In this document: piece after piece, positions 1 to 5,181 of the stretch | How positions within the stretch are numbered: position 1 is the first letter of the stretch | Layout: every line of letters begins with the position of its first letter | Translations under genes and position numbers: made by a program | Assembly (NCBI GenBank): GCA_021805275.1 | Contig: JAJZFQ010000049.1 | Span: 1-5,181, forward strand | DNA length: 5,181 nucleotides | Source: Pseudomonadota bacterium | Lineage (GTDB): Bacteria > Pseudomonadota > Gammaproteobacteria > Steroidobacterales > Steroidobacteraceae | Reading direction: 5' to 3' | The notes under the pieces: model-generated | Databases searched by the model: none | Told to the model about the DNA's origin: nothing | Seen by the model: only the letters and a program-made list of their open reading frames with translations

Positions 1-48
1 TGCATGGCATGCAAGAGGTCGGCGGTTCGATCCCGCCTGGCTCCACCA
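1..48 (+). tRNA. tRNA-Ala (anticodon GGC), 3' part, truncated by window edge
   Basis: The window opens inside the anticodon arm. The loop ATGGCAT (4-10) gives anticodon GGC at 6-8 with T before it and A after it, and the 3' half of the stem, GCAAG, is at 11-15. A five-base variable loop AGGTC (16-20) follows. The T arm is complete: stem GGCGG (21-25) pairs with CCGCC (33-37) around the loop TTCGATC (26-32). The 3' acceptor strand TGGCTCC (38-44), discriminator A (45) and an encoded CCA (46-48) finish the gene. GGC reads the alanine codon GCC. The D arm and 5' acceptor strand lie outside the window, so the acceptor pairing cannot be checked. The encoded CCA and the T-arm sequence fit alphaproteobacterial tRNA-Ala. 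Confidence 0.95.
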
Positions 49-77
49 ATTCCCCGCCCGGTTCTCGCACAGCGCAG

Positions 78-194
78 TTACGCCAGGCGGCGGACGCAAA
101 TAAAGAGCAGCGCAATCAATGTCTTGAGGCCAAACTGGCGCTCGTCCGGCAGCGATCCGCCGGAATGCAGCGCTTGCTCCGGTCTCGCGCGCAC
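78..194 (-). CDS. Doubtful small ORF, 38 codons, hydrophobic C-terminal segment
   Basis: This frame on the minus strand starts at a GTG (192-194) and stops at TAA (78-80). The peptide has a charged first half and a hydrophobic second half (roughly ...RQFGLKTLIALLFICVRRLA), which could form a short membrane-associated helix ending in positive residues. It lies 26 bp after the stop of the acyl-CoA synthetase gene on the same strand. No good Shine-Dalgarno sequence is seen before the GTG, there is no ATG, and the frame contains the hairpin at 138-173. I do not recognise it. It may be chance in GC-rich DNA or the eroded tail of an older gene. Confidence 0.15.
   Translation of the reverse strand: MRARPEQALHSGGSLPDERQFGLKTLIALLFICVRRLA
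138..173. terminator. Two-part hairpin downstream of the operon, possible terminator
   Basis: GCGCT (138-142) pairs with AGCGC (169-173), and the inner TCCGGC (145-150) pairs with GCCGGA (159-164) around an eight-base loop; the two stems are joined by a small asymmetric internal loop (2 and 4 bases). It lies about 50 bp beyond the stop of the last minus-strand gene and before the convergent tRNA end, where a terminator is expected. There is no run of T after the stem on either strand, so it is not a classical intrinsic terminator. It may only stall transcription or protect the 3' end of the mRNA. Confidence 0.3.
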
Positions 195-220
195 GACCCG
201 AGGGGAACAGAGCGGGAGAT

Positions 221-2383
221 CTACAGATCGGAGCGCTGAACCAGCATGAGCGCATCGAGGGCGAGGACGCCCTGTCCGGTCGGATAGGCGATGACCGGGT
301 TTAAGTCGATCTCGCGGATCGAGGGCTCACTCGATAATATCCGCCCAACCCGTTCGATGAGCGCGGCCAGCGCCGGAATGTCGAGTGGCTCCGAGCCGCG
401 GTATCCGCGCAGCAGCGCGCCGCATTTGAGGCGATCGAGTGCCGCGATCATGGACTGGAGGCTTTGGCCGGGGAGCATCATCTGGACATCGTTGAGCAGC
501 TCTGCATGCACACCTCCGAAGCCGGCGAGCACCACAGCGCCCCAGTGCGGATCGTTGCGCCCGCCGATGATCAGTTCCACGCCGGGTCGTGCCATCGTCT
601 CCACCCGCACGCCCTCGAGCACGAGATCGGGAACGTTTCGTGCGAGATCCGCAGTCAGCCGCTTCCATCCCGACGTCAGCGAGTCGCGGTCGGGTAGAGC
701 GAGCACCACTCCACCCGCATCGCTCTTGTGCGATAGCGCCGCCGACTGGGCCTTCAATGCGACCGGATACCCCACACGATCCGCGGCATGGACTGCCTCG
801 GCCAGCGTCCGGACGAGTTCCCCGGCGGGAAAGGGAATGCCGAGTGGCCCAAGAAATGTTTTGGCGCGGTGCTCGGGAATGATTCCCGAGGGCAGAGGGG
901 CGTCGCCCATCAAGATCGGCTCGATCGGCCCGAGAGGCTCTTGTGCTGCGGCTGCGTGAAGTCGCGCGACCGCCCGGACAGCGCGCTCGGGCGATGGAAA
1001 ATACGGGACTCCCAGGTCCCGCAACGCCCGGATGTATTGCGTTGGAACTGGGGCTCCCTCGTCGAGTCCCGCGAGGATGACGGGCGGCGCGGCTCTCAAT
1101 TCCCGCAGCGCCGTGAGTATTGTCGGGAACTTCCGCTCACATGTCGCCGGATCGGTCTGGATGACATCGAAGATGATGGCGCCGACCCGTTCGTCCGCCG
1201 CGAGCGCCGACAGGGTGCGGGCGAAGATCTGCGGCTCCACGAGTCCCTGTGCGGTGAGATCCAGTGGGTTGCTCACGGGAACGAACATGGGAATTGCGGC
1301 ACGCAGCGCCGGGGCGTTCGTGGCATCCAGCGCCGGCAGCGGGAGCCCCACCTGCTCGCACAGGTCAAGTGTCAGCGCTTTGAAGGCCCCTGATTCGGTA
1401 ATCACAGCTGCGCCGCGCGGGCGCAGCACCGGAGCGCGCAGCGCGATCTCCAGGACGTCGCCCAGTTCCTCCAGGGTATCGACCGTGACGATCCCTTCCG
1501 CGGCGACCTTGATCCGCATCAGCGCGTAGTCCCCAGCCAGAGCGCCGGTGTGGGTCGCCGCCGAAGCCCGTGCCGCGCTGCTGCGGCCGGGGTGCAGAAG
1601 GACCAGTTGCTTGTTGCTGCGGATCGCTCGGTGCGCGAGCGCCAGCAGACGCCGCGGCTGTCTGAACTGCTCGACAATCAGCCCAATGACAGCAGTATGC
1701 TCATCCTCGAGCAGGTATTCAATGAAGTCCTCGACGCCGCTCGCGGCCTCATTGCCCGTCGAAATCGCATAGGACAACGCGACATCACGGCTGGTCAGTA
1801 CGGTACCGAGCACGCAGGCCATGGCGCCGCTCTGACTCACGAGCGCGACGCCCGGTCGGTCGCGCAGCGGCGCACAGGACGTTTCGACAAAGGTCAGGGC
1901 GACGCCGTCGACGTGGTTGACCATGCCGAGGCAGTTCGGCCCCTCGATGAGCATCCCGTTCCGAGCGGCAAGGCTGACGATCTGTTGTTGCTCGGCACGC
2001 CCGGCTTCGCCGCCCTCGGCAAAGCCCGCCGAGAAAATCACCGCGGCCCCGACGTTACGGCGTGTGAGGGCGGCGATCGACTCGAGCACAGCGGACCGGG
2101 GAATGGCAAGTACGGCAGCGTCGATACCGAGCGGAAGTGCGTCGATGTCCTTCAGGCAAGGGCGACCGCCAATCTCGGTCCGGTTCGGATTGATCAGATG
2201 AATGTCGCCGCGGTATCCCGACCGCTCGAGGTTCGCGAGTACCGATGCACCCAGTGCGCCCCGGCTCGCCGAGGCTCCGACGATTGCAACCGAACGGGGA
2301 CGCAGCAATCGCTCAATCGCAGCTCTCAGCGCAAGGCCGTCTGTCCGGTCAGACTTCACCGGAGCGCCGACCGGACTGCTCAT
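221..2383 (-). CDS. ferA: NDP-forming acyl-CoA synthetase, feruloyl-CoA synthetase-like (FerA type)
   Basis: This 720-residue protein is predicted to activate ferulate or another hydroxycinnamate to its CoA thioester using ATP, CoA and a phosphohistidine relay, giving ADP and phosphate; it should be cytosolic. The domain order is that of fused alpha-beta acetate-CoA ligases (NDP-forming). A Rossmann CoA-binding domain spans about 25-155 (SVAIVGAS at 31-38, GPNCLG at 148-153). Two succinyl-CoA-ligase-like domains follow (VSQSGA at 182-187; THTGALAG at 277-284, with His278 as the likely phosphorylated residue). A C-terminal ATP-grasp domain spans about 500-715 (SHKSDAGG at 551-558, a glycine-rich GFGGVHAE at 621-628, EIDLNPV at 691-697). 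Length is normal for the family. The specific substrate is inferred from the neighbouring lyase and aldehyde dehydrogenase, since family members also act on acetate, pimelate and others. The ATG overlaps the end of the upstream lyase gene by 35 bp and has only a weak ribosome site; GTG at codon 9 is an alternative start. It is the last gene of the operon. Confidence 0.87.
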   Translation of the reverse strand: MSSPVGAPVKSDRTDGLALRAAIERLLRPRSVAIVGASASRGALGASVLANLERSGYRGDIHLINPNRTEIGGRPCLKDIDALPLGIDAAVLAIPRSAVLESIAALTRRNVGAAVIFSAGFAEGGEAGRAEQQQIVSLAARNGMLIEGPNCLGMVNHVDGVALTFVETSCAPLRDRPGVALVSQSGAMACVLGTVLTSRDVALSYAISTGNEAASGVEDFIEYLLEDEHTAVIGLIVEQFRQPRRLLALAHRAIRSNKQLVLLHPGRSSAARASAATHTGALAGDYALMRIKVAAEGIVTVDTLEELGDVLEIALRAPVLRPRGAAVITESGAFKALTLDLCEQVGLPLPALDATNAPALRAAIPMFVPVSNPLDLTAQGLVEPQIFARTLSALAADERVGAIIFDVIQTDPATCERKFPTILTALRELRAAPPVILAGLDEGAPVPTQYIRALRDLGVPYFPSPERAVRAVARLHAAAAQEPLGPIEPILMGDAPLPSGIIPEHRAKTFLGPLGIPFPAGELVRTLAEAVHAADRVGYPVALKAQSAALSHKSDAGGVVLALPDRDSLTSGWKRLTADLARNVPDLVLEGVRVETMARPGVELIIGGRNDPHWGAVVLAGFGGVHAELLNDVQMMLPGQSLQSMIAALDRLKCGALLRGYRGSEPLDIPALAALIERVGRILSSEPSIREIDLNPVIAYPTGQGVLALDALMLVQRSDL

Positions 2384-3197
2384 AGGTGCCTAGACCCGGC
2401 TTGAATGATTTTTCATCGATGAACTGGTGGATTCCCTCCTTGCGGCCTTCGTTATCGAAGAAGTTGGCCGCTTCCTGTGCGCGCACGAGATAGTCCTCGG
2501 CGTTGTCGTAGGTCATCTCGCTGACGCGTCTGATTGCATCCTTGGTGGCCTTCAGGGCGACCGGGCTTTTCTTCAGTAGCGCGTTGGCGACCGTGCTCAC
2601 ACGCTCGCGCAGCTGCTCACGAGGCACCGCCTCATTCACGAGGCCCCACTCTGCCGCGGTGCGTCCGTCGATGCTCTCTCCCATCAGCGCGTGGTACATG
2701 GCGCGGCGAAAGCCGAGCAGTTCGCGGGCGACCTTGCTGGCCCCACCTCCGGGCAGGATTCCCCAGTTAACCTCCGAGAGGCCGAATTGGGCCTCCTCGG
2801 CGGCGAATGCGAGGTCACACGCAAACAGCGGTCCGTAGCCACCGCCGAAACACCAACCGTTCACCATGGCGATGGTGGGCTTGTGGTACCAGCGCAGACG
2901 GCGCCACCAGCCGTACGCCTCGCGCTGGGCTTGGCGCACGGCGCCGAGACCTTTGGCCTCCGTTTCGCGGAAGTATTCCTTGAGATCCATGCCCGCGGAC
3001 CATGCCGATCCTTCGCCGGTCAGCACGAGCACCCCGACATCCGGTTGATATTCGAGTTCATCAAGCACACGCATCATCTGGCGGTTGAGTGCGGGGCTCA
3101 TGCAGTTGCGCTTTTCGGGCCTGTTGAATTGCACCCAGGCGATGCCCTCCTGCACTGTGAACGCAACGGTTTCTGCTTCCACTCGCTCAATATTCAT
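2349..3197 (-). CDS. ferB: p-Hydroxycinnamoyl-CoA hydratase/lyase (feruloyl-CoA hydratase/lyase, crotonase superfamily)
   Basis: This 282-residue enzyme is predicted to hydrate the double bond of a hydroxycinnamoyl-CoA and then cleave the product by a retro-aldol step to a benzaldehyde and acetyl-CoA. The family signature is strong: NRPEKRN (25-31), SAGMDLKEYFRE (67-78), KPTIAMVNGWCFGGG (106-120) and FGLSEVNWGI (138-147). Met70 and a glycine of the GGG at 118-120 should form the oxyanion hole. Glu142 matches the catalytic Glu143 of the Pseudomonas fluorescens enzyme. Aligning by eye, the positions of that enzyme's Ser123 and Tyr239 are Gly122 and Val238 here, which is unusual and may change substrate preference. 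A tail of about ten residues goes beyond the usual C-terminus and is encoded in the overlap with the next gene. The start has a fair ribosome site (AAGGGTG, six bases before ATG). It lies 44 bp after the aldehyde dehydrogenase gene, in the same operon. Names in use are ferB, ech and fca. Confidence 0.88.
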   Translation of the reverse strand: MNIERVEAETVAFTVQEGIAWVQFNRPEKRNCMSPALNRQMMRVLDELEYQPDVGVLVLTGEGSAWSAGMDLKEYFRETEAKGLGAVRQAQREAYGWWRRLRWYHKPTIAMVNGWCFGGGYGPLFACDLAFAAEEAQFGLSEVNWGILPGGGASKVARELLGFRRAMYHALMGESIDGRTAAEWGLVNEAVPREQLRERVSTVANALLKKSPVALKATKDAIRRVSEMTYDNAEDYLVRAQEAANFFDNEGRKEGIHQFIDEKSFKPGLGTYEQSGRRSGEV

Positions 3198-3241
3198 GTT
3201 TCACCCTTGTCTTCTCCCCTGTAGTGCGCGATCCGTCCGCG

Positions 3242-4639
3242 TCAGATTGGAAAGTGTCCTGGCAGCGTCTCGACGGTGATCCAGCGCAGCTCCGTAAACT
3301 GATCGATTCCGGCCGCTCCCCCGAAGCGTCCATATCCCGACGCGCCCACGCCCCCGAAGGGCATCTGCGCCTCGTCGTGCACTGTCGGGCCGTTGATATG
3401 GCACATCCCGGAGCGGATCTGGCGTGCAACGCGCAACCCTCGTGCCGCATCGCCGGTGAAGACAGCGGCGGAAAGCCCATACTCGCTGTCGTTCGCCAGC
3501 CGGATCGCATCCGCCTCGTCGGCGGCACGAATGATGGCGACAACCGGCCCGAAGCTCTCCTCACTGTAGAGTCGCATTTTCGGCGTAACGCCGTCGATGA
3601 CGGTTGCTGGCATGACTACGCCCTGCGCCTTGCCGCCGACGAGCACGCGGGCTCCGGCGTCGACGGCATCGTCGATGAGGGAGTTGACGTGTTCGACTGT
3701 GCGGTGATCCACCACGGCGCCGAGCGGCGTCTTGGAATCACGCGGATCCCCGCTACGCATCGTGCCCGCGCTCTCTGCGAATCGGCGCGTGAATTCCTCG
3801 GCGATTGCGGCGACCGGGATAATCCGCTCGGTCGACATGCAGATCTGACCCTGATTCATGAATGCACCGAAGGCTGCCGCCTTCACCGCCTCGTCGAGAT
3901 TCGCATCGTCGAGTACGACGAGGGGCGCTTTGCCGCCGAGTTCCAGCAGGCAGGGCTTGAGGTTCTCCGCGCAACGTTTGGCGATGATGCGACCCACAGC
4001 GGTCGATCCGGTGAAATTGACGCGCCGCACGGCAGGGTGATCGATGAGCGAGCCGACCACTTCACCGGCGTCCTTTGGGTCGTTGGTTACCAGGTTGACG
4101 ATCCCTTCGGGGAACCCGGCGCTGGCGAACGCCTCGATGATAAGCTCGTGTGTGCGCGGACATAGCTCGGAGGCCTTGAGGATCACGGCGTTGCCGCACG
4201 CGAGTGGTACGGCGATGGCCCGCACGCCGAGGATGATCGGTGCGTTCCACGGGGCGATACCGAGCACCACCCCAACAGGCTCCCGGATCGACATCGCGAG
4301 GCAACCCGGCTTGTCCGACGGGATGACCTCGCCGCTGATCCGAGTGGTGACGGCAGCAGCTTCGCGCGTCATGTTCGCAGCAAGCATCAAATTGAACAGG
4401 GCCCAACCGGCTGTGGCTCCAATCTCGGCAGTCATCGCCTGGACGAACGCGTCGCGCCGCTGCTCGAGCGCGTCGGCCGCCTTGCTGAGCACCGCCCGCC
4501 GGGCGTTCGGGCCCATCGCGGCCCAGGCCGGAAAGGCGGACGCGGCCCGGGCGGCGATCCCATTGGCGTCGGCTGGACTCATCGCGACTGCGCTGCTGGC
4601 GACCCTGCCGGTGAGCGGGCTGATTCGTTCAAATCGCAT
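3242..4639 (-). CDS. vdh: NAD(P)-dependent aromatic aldehyde dehydrogenase, vanillin dehydrogenase-like
   Basis: This 465-residue aldehyde dehydrogenase is predicted to oxidise vanillin or 4-hydroxybenzaldehyde, the product of the neighbouring lyase, to the benzoate. The superfamily residues are all present: IAPWN (128-132) with Asn132, the cofactor-binding Lys155, FTGST (209-213), the general base Glu233 in ELGGK, the nucleophile Cys267 in GQIC, and EESFGPV (360-366). The C-terminal stretch HINGPTVHDEAQMPFGG (414-430) followed by GYGRFGG is typical of the vanillin/salicylaldehyde dehydrogenase group. The frame is open for 22 more codons upstream to 4705, but I chose the ATG at 4637-4639. It has a strong ribosome site (AAGGGG, about six bases before it), starts the protein at the usual distance from the first conserved block, and leaves room for the promoter. 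It is the first gene of the operon. Exact aldehyde preference is inference from context. The sphingomonad equivalent is often called ligV. Confidence 0.87.
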   Translation of the reverse strand: MRFERISPLTGRVASSAVAMSPADANGIAARAASAFPAWAAMGPNARRAVLSKAADALEQRRDAFVQAMTAEIGATAGWALFNLMLAANMTREAAAVTTRISGEVIPSDKPGCLAMSIREPVGVVLGIAPWNAPIILGVRAIAVPLACGNAVILKASELCPRTHELIIEAFASAGFPEGIVNLVTNDPKDAGEVVGSLIDHPAVRRVNFTGSTAVGRIIAKRCAENLKPCLLELGGKAPLVVLDDANLDEAVKAAAFGAFMNQGQICMSTERIIPVAAIAEEFTRRFAESAGTMRSGDPRDSKTPLGAVVDHRTVEHVNSLIDDAVDAGARVLVGGKAQGVVMPATVIDGVTPKMRLYSEESFGPVVAIIRAADEADAIRLANDSEYGLSAAVFTGDAARGLRVARQIRSGMCHINGPTVHDEAQMPFGGVGASGYGRFGGAAGIDQFTELRWITVETLPGHFPI

Positions 4640-4660
4640 GGTTTTCCCCTTTGTGCAGCG
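4625..4660 (-). promoter_or_regulatory. Ribosome binding site and start region that decide the aldehyde dehydrogenase start
   Basis: On the minus strand the sequence reads AAAGGGGAAAACC followed by ATG (4639-4637). The purine-rich AAGGGG core is at 4646-4651 on the plus-strand numbering, a normal distance from the ATG. No comparable site precedes the ATG at 4705, which would also place the start inside the operator palindrome. Confidence 0.6.
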
Positions 4661-4667
4661 CCAACGA

Positions 4668-4680
4668 CTATACGATATAG
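4668..4680. promoter_or_regulatory. Short palindrome over the predicted -10 region
   Basis: CTATA (4668-4672) and TATAG (4676-4680) form a perfect five-base inverted repeat around CGA. It covers the best -10 candidate of the operon. It may be a second, weaker regulator half-site or only the AT-rich symmetry of a promoter. Confidence 0.35.
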
Positions 4681-4701
4681 GACTTTCGCTCGATCGATCA
4701 A
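4674..4701 (-). promoter_or_regulatory. Predicted sigma-70 promoter of the aldehyde dehydrogenase-lyase-synthetase operon
   Basis: Read on the minus strand, TTGATC (4701-4696) resembles a -35 box and TATATC (4679-4674) a -10 box, with a 16-base spacer. Transcription would begin near 4667, giving a leader of about 28 bases before the ATG at 4639 that includes the ribosome site. The -35 box lies inside the 16-bp palindrome, so a bound repressor would block polymerase. This is a motif match by eye. Confidence 0.45.
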
Positions 4702-4703
4702 GC
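4688..4703. promoter_or_regulatory. Candidate MarR operator, 16-bp near-perfect palindrome
   Basis: GCTCGATCGATCAAGC reads almost the same on both strands; only one base pair of positions (4691 and 4700) breaks the symmetry. Its length and dyad symmetry suit a MarR dimer. It lies in the divergent region between the regulator and the operon, 31 bp before the regulator's start codon, and overlaps the predicted -35 box of the operon. By analogy with FerC, HcaR and CouR systems, binding should repress the operon and possibly the regulator gene itself, with release by a hydroxycinnamoyl-CoA. The regulatory role is inferred. Confidence 0.55.
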
Positions 4704-4734
4704 ACGGTAAGGCAATTTCAGAGAAAATGGGGCC

Positions 4735-5160
4735 GTGCTTAGCGACCCGCTGATAAATCTCCCCGGCTATGCCCTGCGGCGCATCTCGGCGGCCTTCATG
4801 GGGCGATTCGCGGCGCGGCTTGCCGGGCTTGACCTGCGACCCACGGAGGCGAGCGTGCTGCTGGTGATCGCGGCGAATTCCGGTGCGACGCAAAGCGAGA
4901 TCGGTCGATTGCTCGGCATCGCCAGCGCGAACCTGGCGCCGCTCGCGGCGCGACTGGTCAAGCGAGATCTCATCATTCGCCAGGCGGTTGATGGACGTTC
5001 TCAGGGACTGACGCTTTCGGTTGCCGGTCGGCGCATTGCCCAGAAGGTTCGCAAAGTCATCGACGAGCTTGAGGCCGATTTGCTCGCGCGGGTCCCGGAA
5101 GCGGATCGTATCGCCTTCCTCAGAGTTCTCGGCGTGCTCACACGCTGCACGGACGGCTGA
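4735..5160 (+). CDS. MarR-family transcriptional regulator (FerC/HcaR/CouR-like)
   Basis: This 141-residue protein is a small dimeric winged-helix DNA-binding protein, probably the repressor of the divergent hydroxycinnamate operon. Helices before residue 30 and after 100 should form the dimer interface. The DNA-binding part runs from LRPTEASVLLVI (34-45) through TQSEIGRLLGI (52-62) and a recognition helix at about 63-78 to the wing, RQAVDGRSQGLTLSVAG (82-98). The wing keeps the Asp86 and Arg88 pattern of MarR proteins. Length is normal for the family. The start is a GTG at 4735 with GGGG only a few bases before it and a GAGA further upstream; the nearby ATG at 4727 is in another frame. Known relatives that control hydroxycinnamate genes respond to the CoA thioester and not the free acid; applying this here rests on gene context. 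Confidence 0.85.
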   Translation: MLSDPLINLPGYALRRISAAFMGRFAARLAGLDLRPTEASVLLVIAANSGATQSEIGRLLGIASANLAPLAARLVKRDLIIRQAVDGRSQGLTLSVAGRRIAQKVRKVIDELEADLLARVPEADRIAFLRVLGVLTRCTDG

Positions 5161-5181
5161 GCGCGCCAAGCGTTCGCCGGG

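Noticed and set aside
4..249. Plus-strand frames of about 80 codons at the left edge
   Set aside because: They begin inside the tRNA-Ala gene and have no recognisable product.
1550..2404. Long plus-strand open frame (284 codons) opposite the synthetase gene
   Set aside because: It lies wholly antisense to a gene with clear domains, its product is rich in Arg/Gln/Asp without recognisable motifs, and such shadow frames are expected in GC-rich DNA.
221..3197. Fatty-acid beta-oxidation or propionate/acetate metabolism as the role of the synthetase and crotonase pair
   Set aside because: The crotonase carries the hydroxycinnamoyl-CoA lyase signature (AGMDLKEYF, VNGWCFGGG, SEVNWGI) and sits beside a vanillin-type dehydrogenase; no acyl-CoA dehydrogenase or thiolase is present.
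3224..4165. Long plus-strand open frame (313 codons) opposite the aldehyde dehydrogenase
   Set aside because: It is a mirror frame of a well-conserved gene, with no motif, no ribosome site and no plausible family.
4640..4705. 22-residue N-terminal extension of the aldehyde dehydrogenase
   Set aside because: The extension lacks family similarity, would cover the promoter and operator, and the downstream ATG has a much better ribosome site.
4044..4742. Plus-strand open frame of 232 codons crossing the promoter region
   Set aside because: It is antisense to the dehydrogenase gene, runs through the divergent promoter into the regulator start, and its composition is low-complexity Ser/Ala/Arg.
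4579..5169. Minus-strand open frame of 196 codons
   Set aside because: It is antisense to the MarR gene and spans the operator region and the start of the dehydrogenase gene; the MarR reading on the other strand has a clear winged-helix pattern.
1..5181. CRISPR arrays, insertion sequences, toxin-antitoxin or phage defence genes
   Set aside because: No repeated spacer pattern, transposase, terminal inverted repeats or defence-type domains were seen; almost all of the window is explained by four catabolic and regulatory genes and the tRNA.

Overview
The window holds a compact gene cluster for the side-chain degradation of hydroxycinnamates (ferulate, p-coumarate or related lignin-derived acids). 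The organism looks like a high-GC alphaproteobacterium, most likely a sphingomonad. That rests on three things: the tRNA-Ala sequence, the very GC-rich codon use, and the choice of an NDP-forming (ATP-grasp) acyl-CoA synthetase in place of the AMP-forming Fcs of pseudomonads. The first trait seen in Sphingobium-type FerA is the same NDP-forming architecture. The taxonomic call is inference; no marker gene fixes it.

Layout, left to right. Positions 1-48 are the 3' part of a tRNA-Ala with anticodon GGC, cut by the window edge. Positions 49-220 are a short non-coding or weakly coding stretch. It contains a two-part hairpin (138-173) just beyond the operon's last gene and a doubtful 38-codon reading frame. 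Three genes then run on the minus strand and, read in transcription order, are: an aromatic aldehyde (vanillin-type) dehydrogenase (4639-3242), a hydroxycinnamoyl-CoA hydratase/lyase of the crotonase superfamily (3197-2349), and an NDP-forming feruloyl-CoA synthetase-like enzyme (2383-221). A MarR-family regulator (4735-5160) is divergently transcribed. The 95-bp divergent intergenic region carries a near-perfect 16-bp palindrome that overlaps a plausible -35 box of the operon, plus a second short palindrome over the -10 region.

How the genes fit together: the synthetase activates the hydroxycinnamic acid to its CoA thioester. The hydratase/lyase hydrates the double bond and splits off acetyl-CoA, leaving a benzaldehyde (vanillin from ferulate, 4-hydroxybenzaldehyde from p-coumarate). 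The dehydrogenase oxidises the aldehyde to the benzoate. The MarR protein probably represses the operon until a hydroxycinnamoyl-CoA accumulates, as known for FerC, HcaR and CouR. No transporter, O-demethylase or ring-cleavage gene is present here.

Nothing in the window is an obviously new system. The most interesting departure from the textbook is in the lyase: two active-site positions studied in the Pseudomonas fluorescens enzyme (Ser123 and Tyr239) appear to be Gly and Val here, while the catalytic Glu is kept. This hints at a different or broader substrate.
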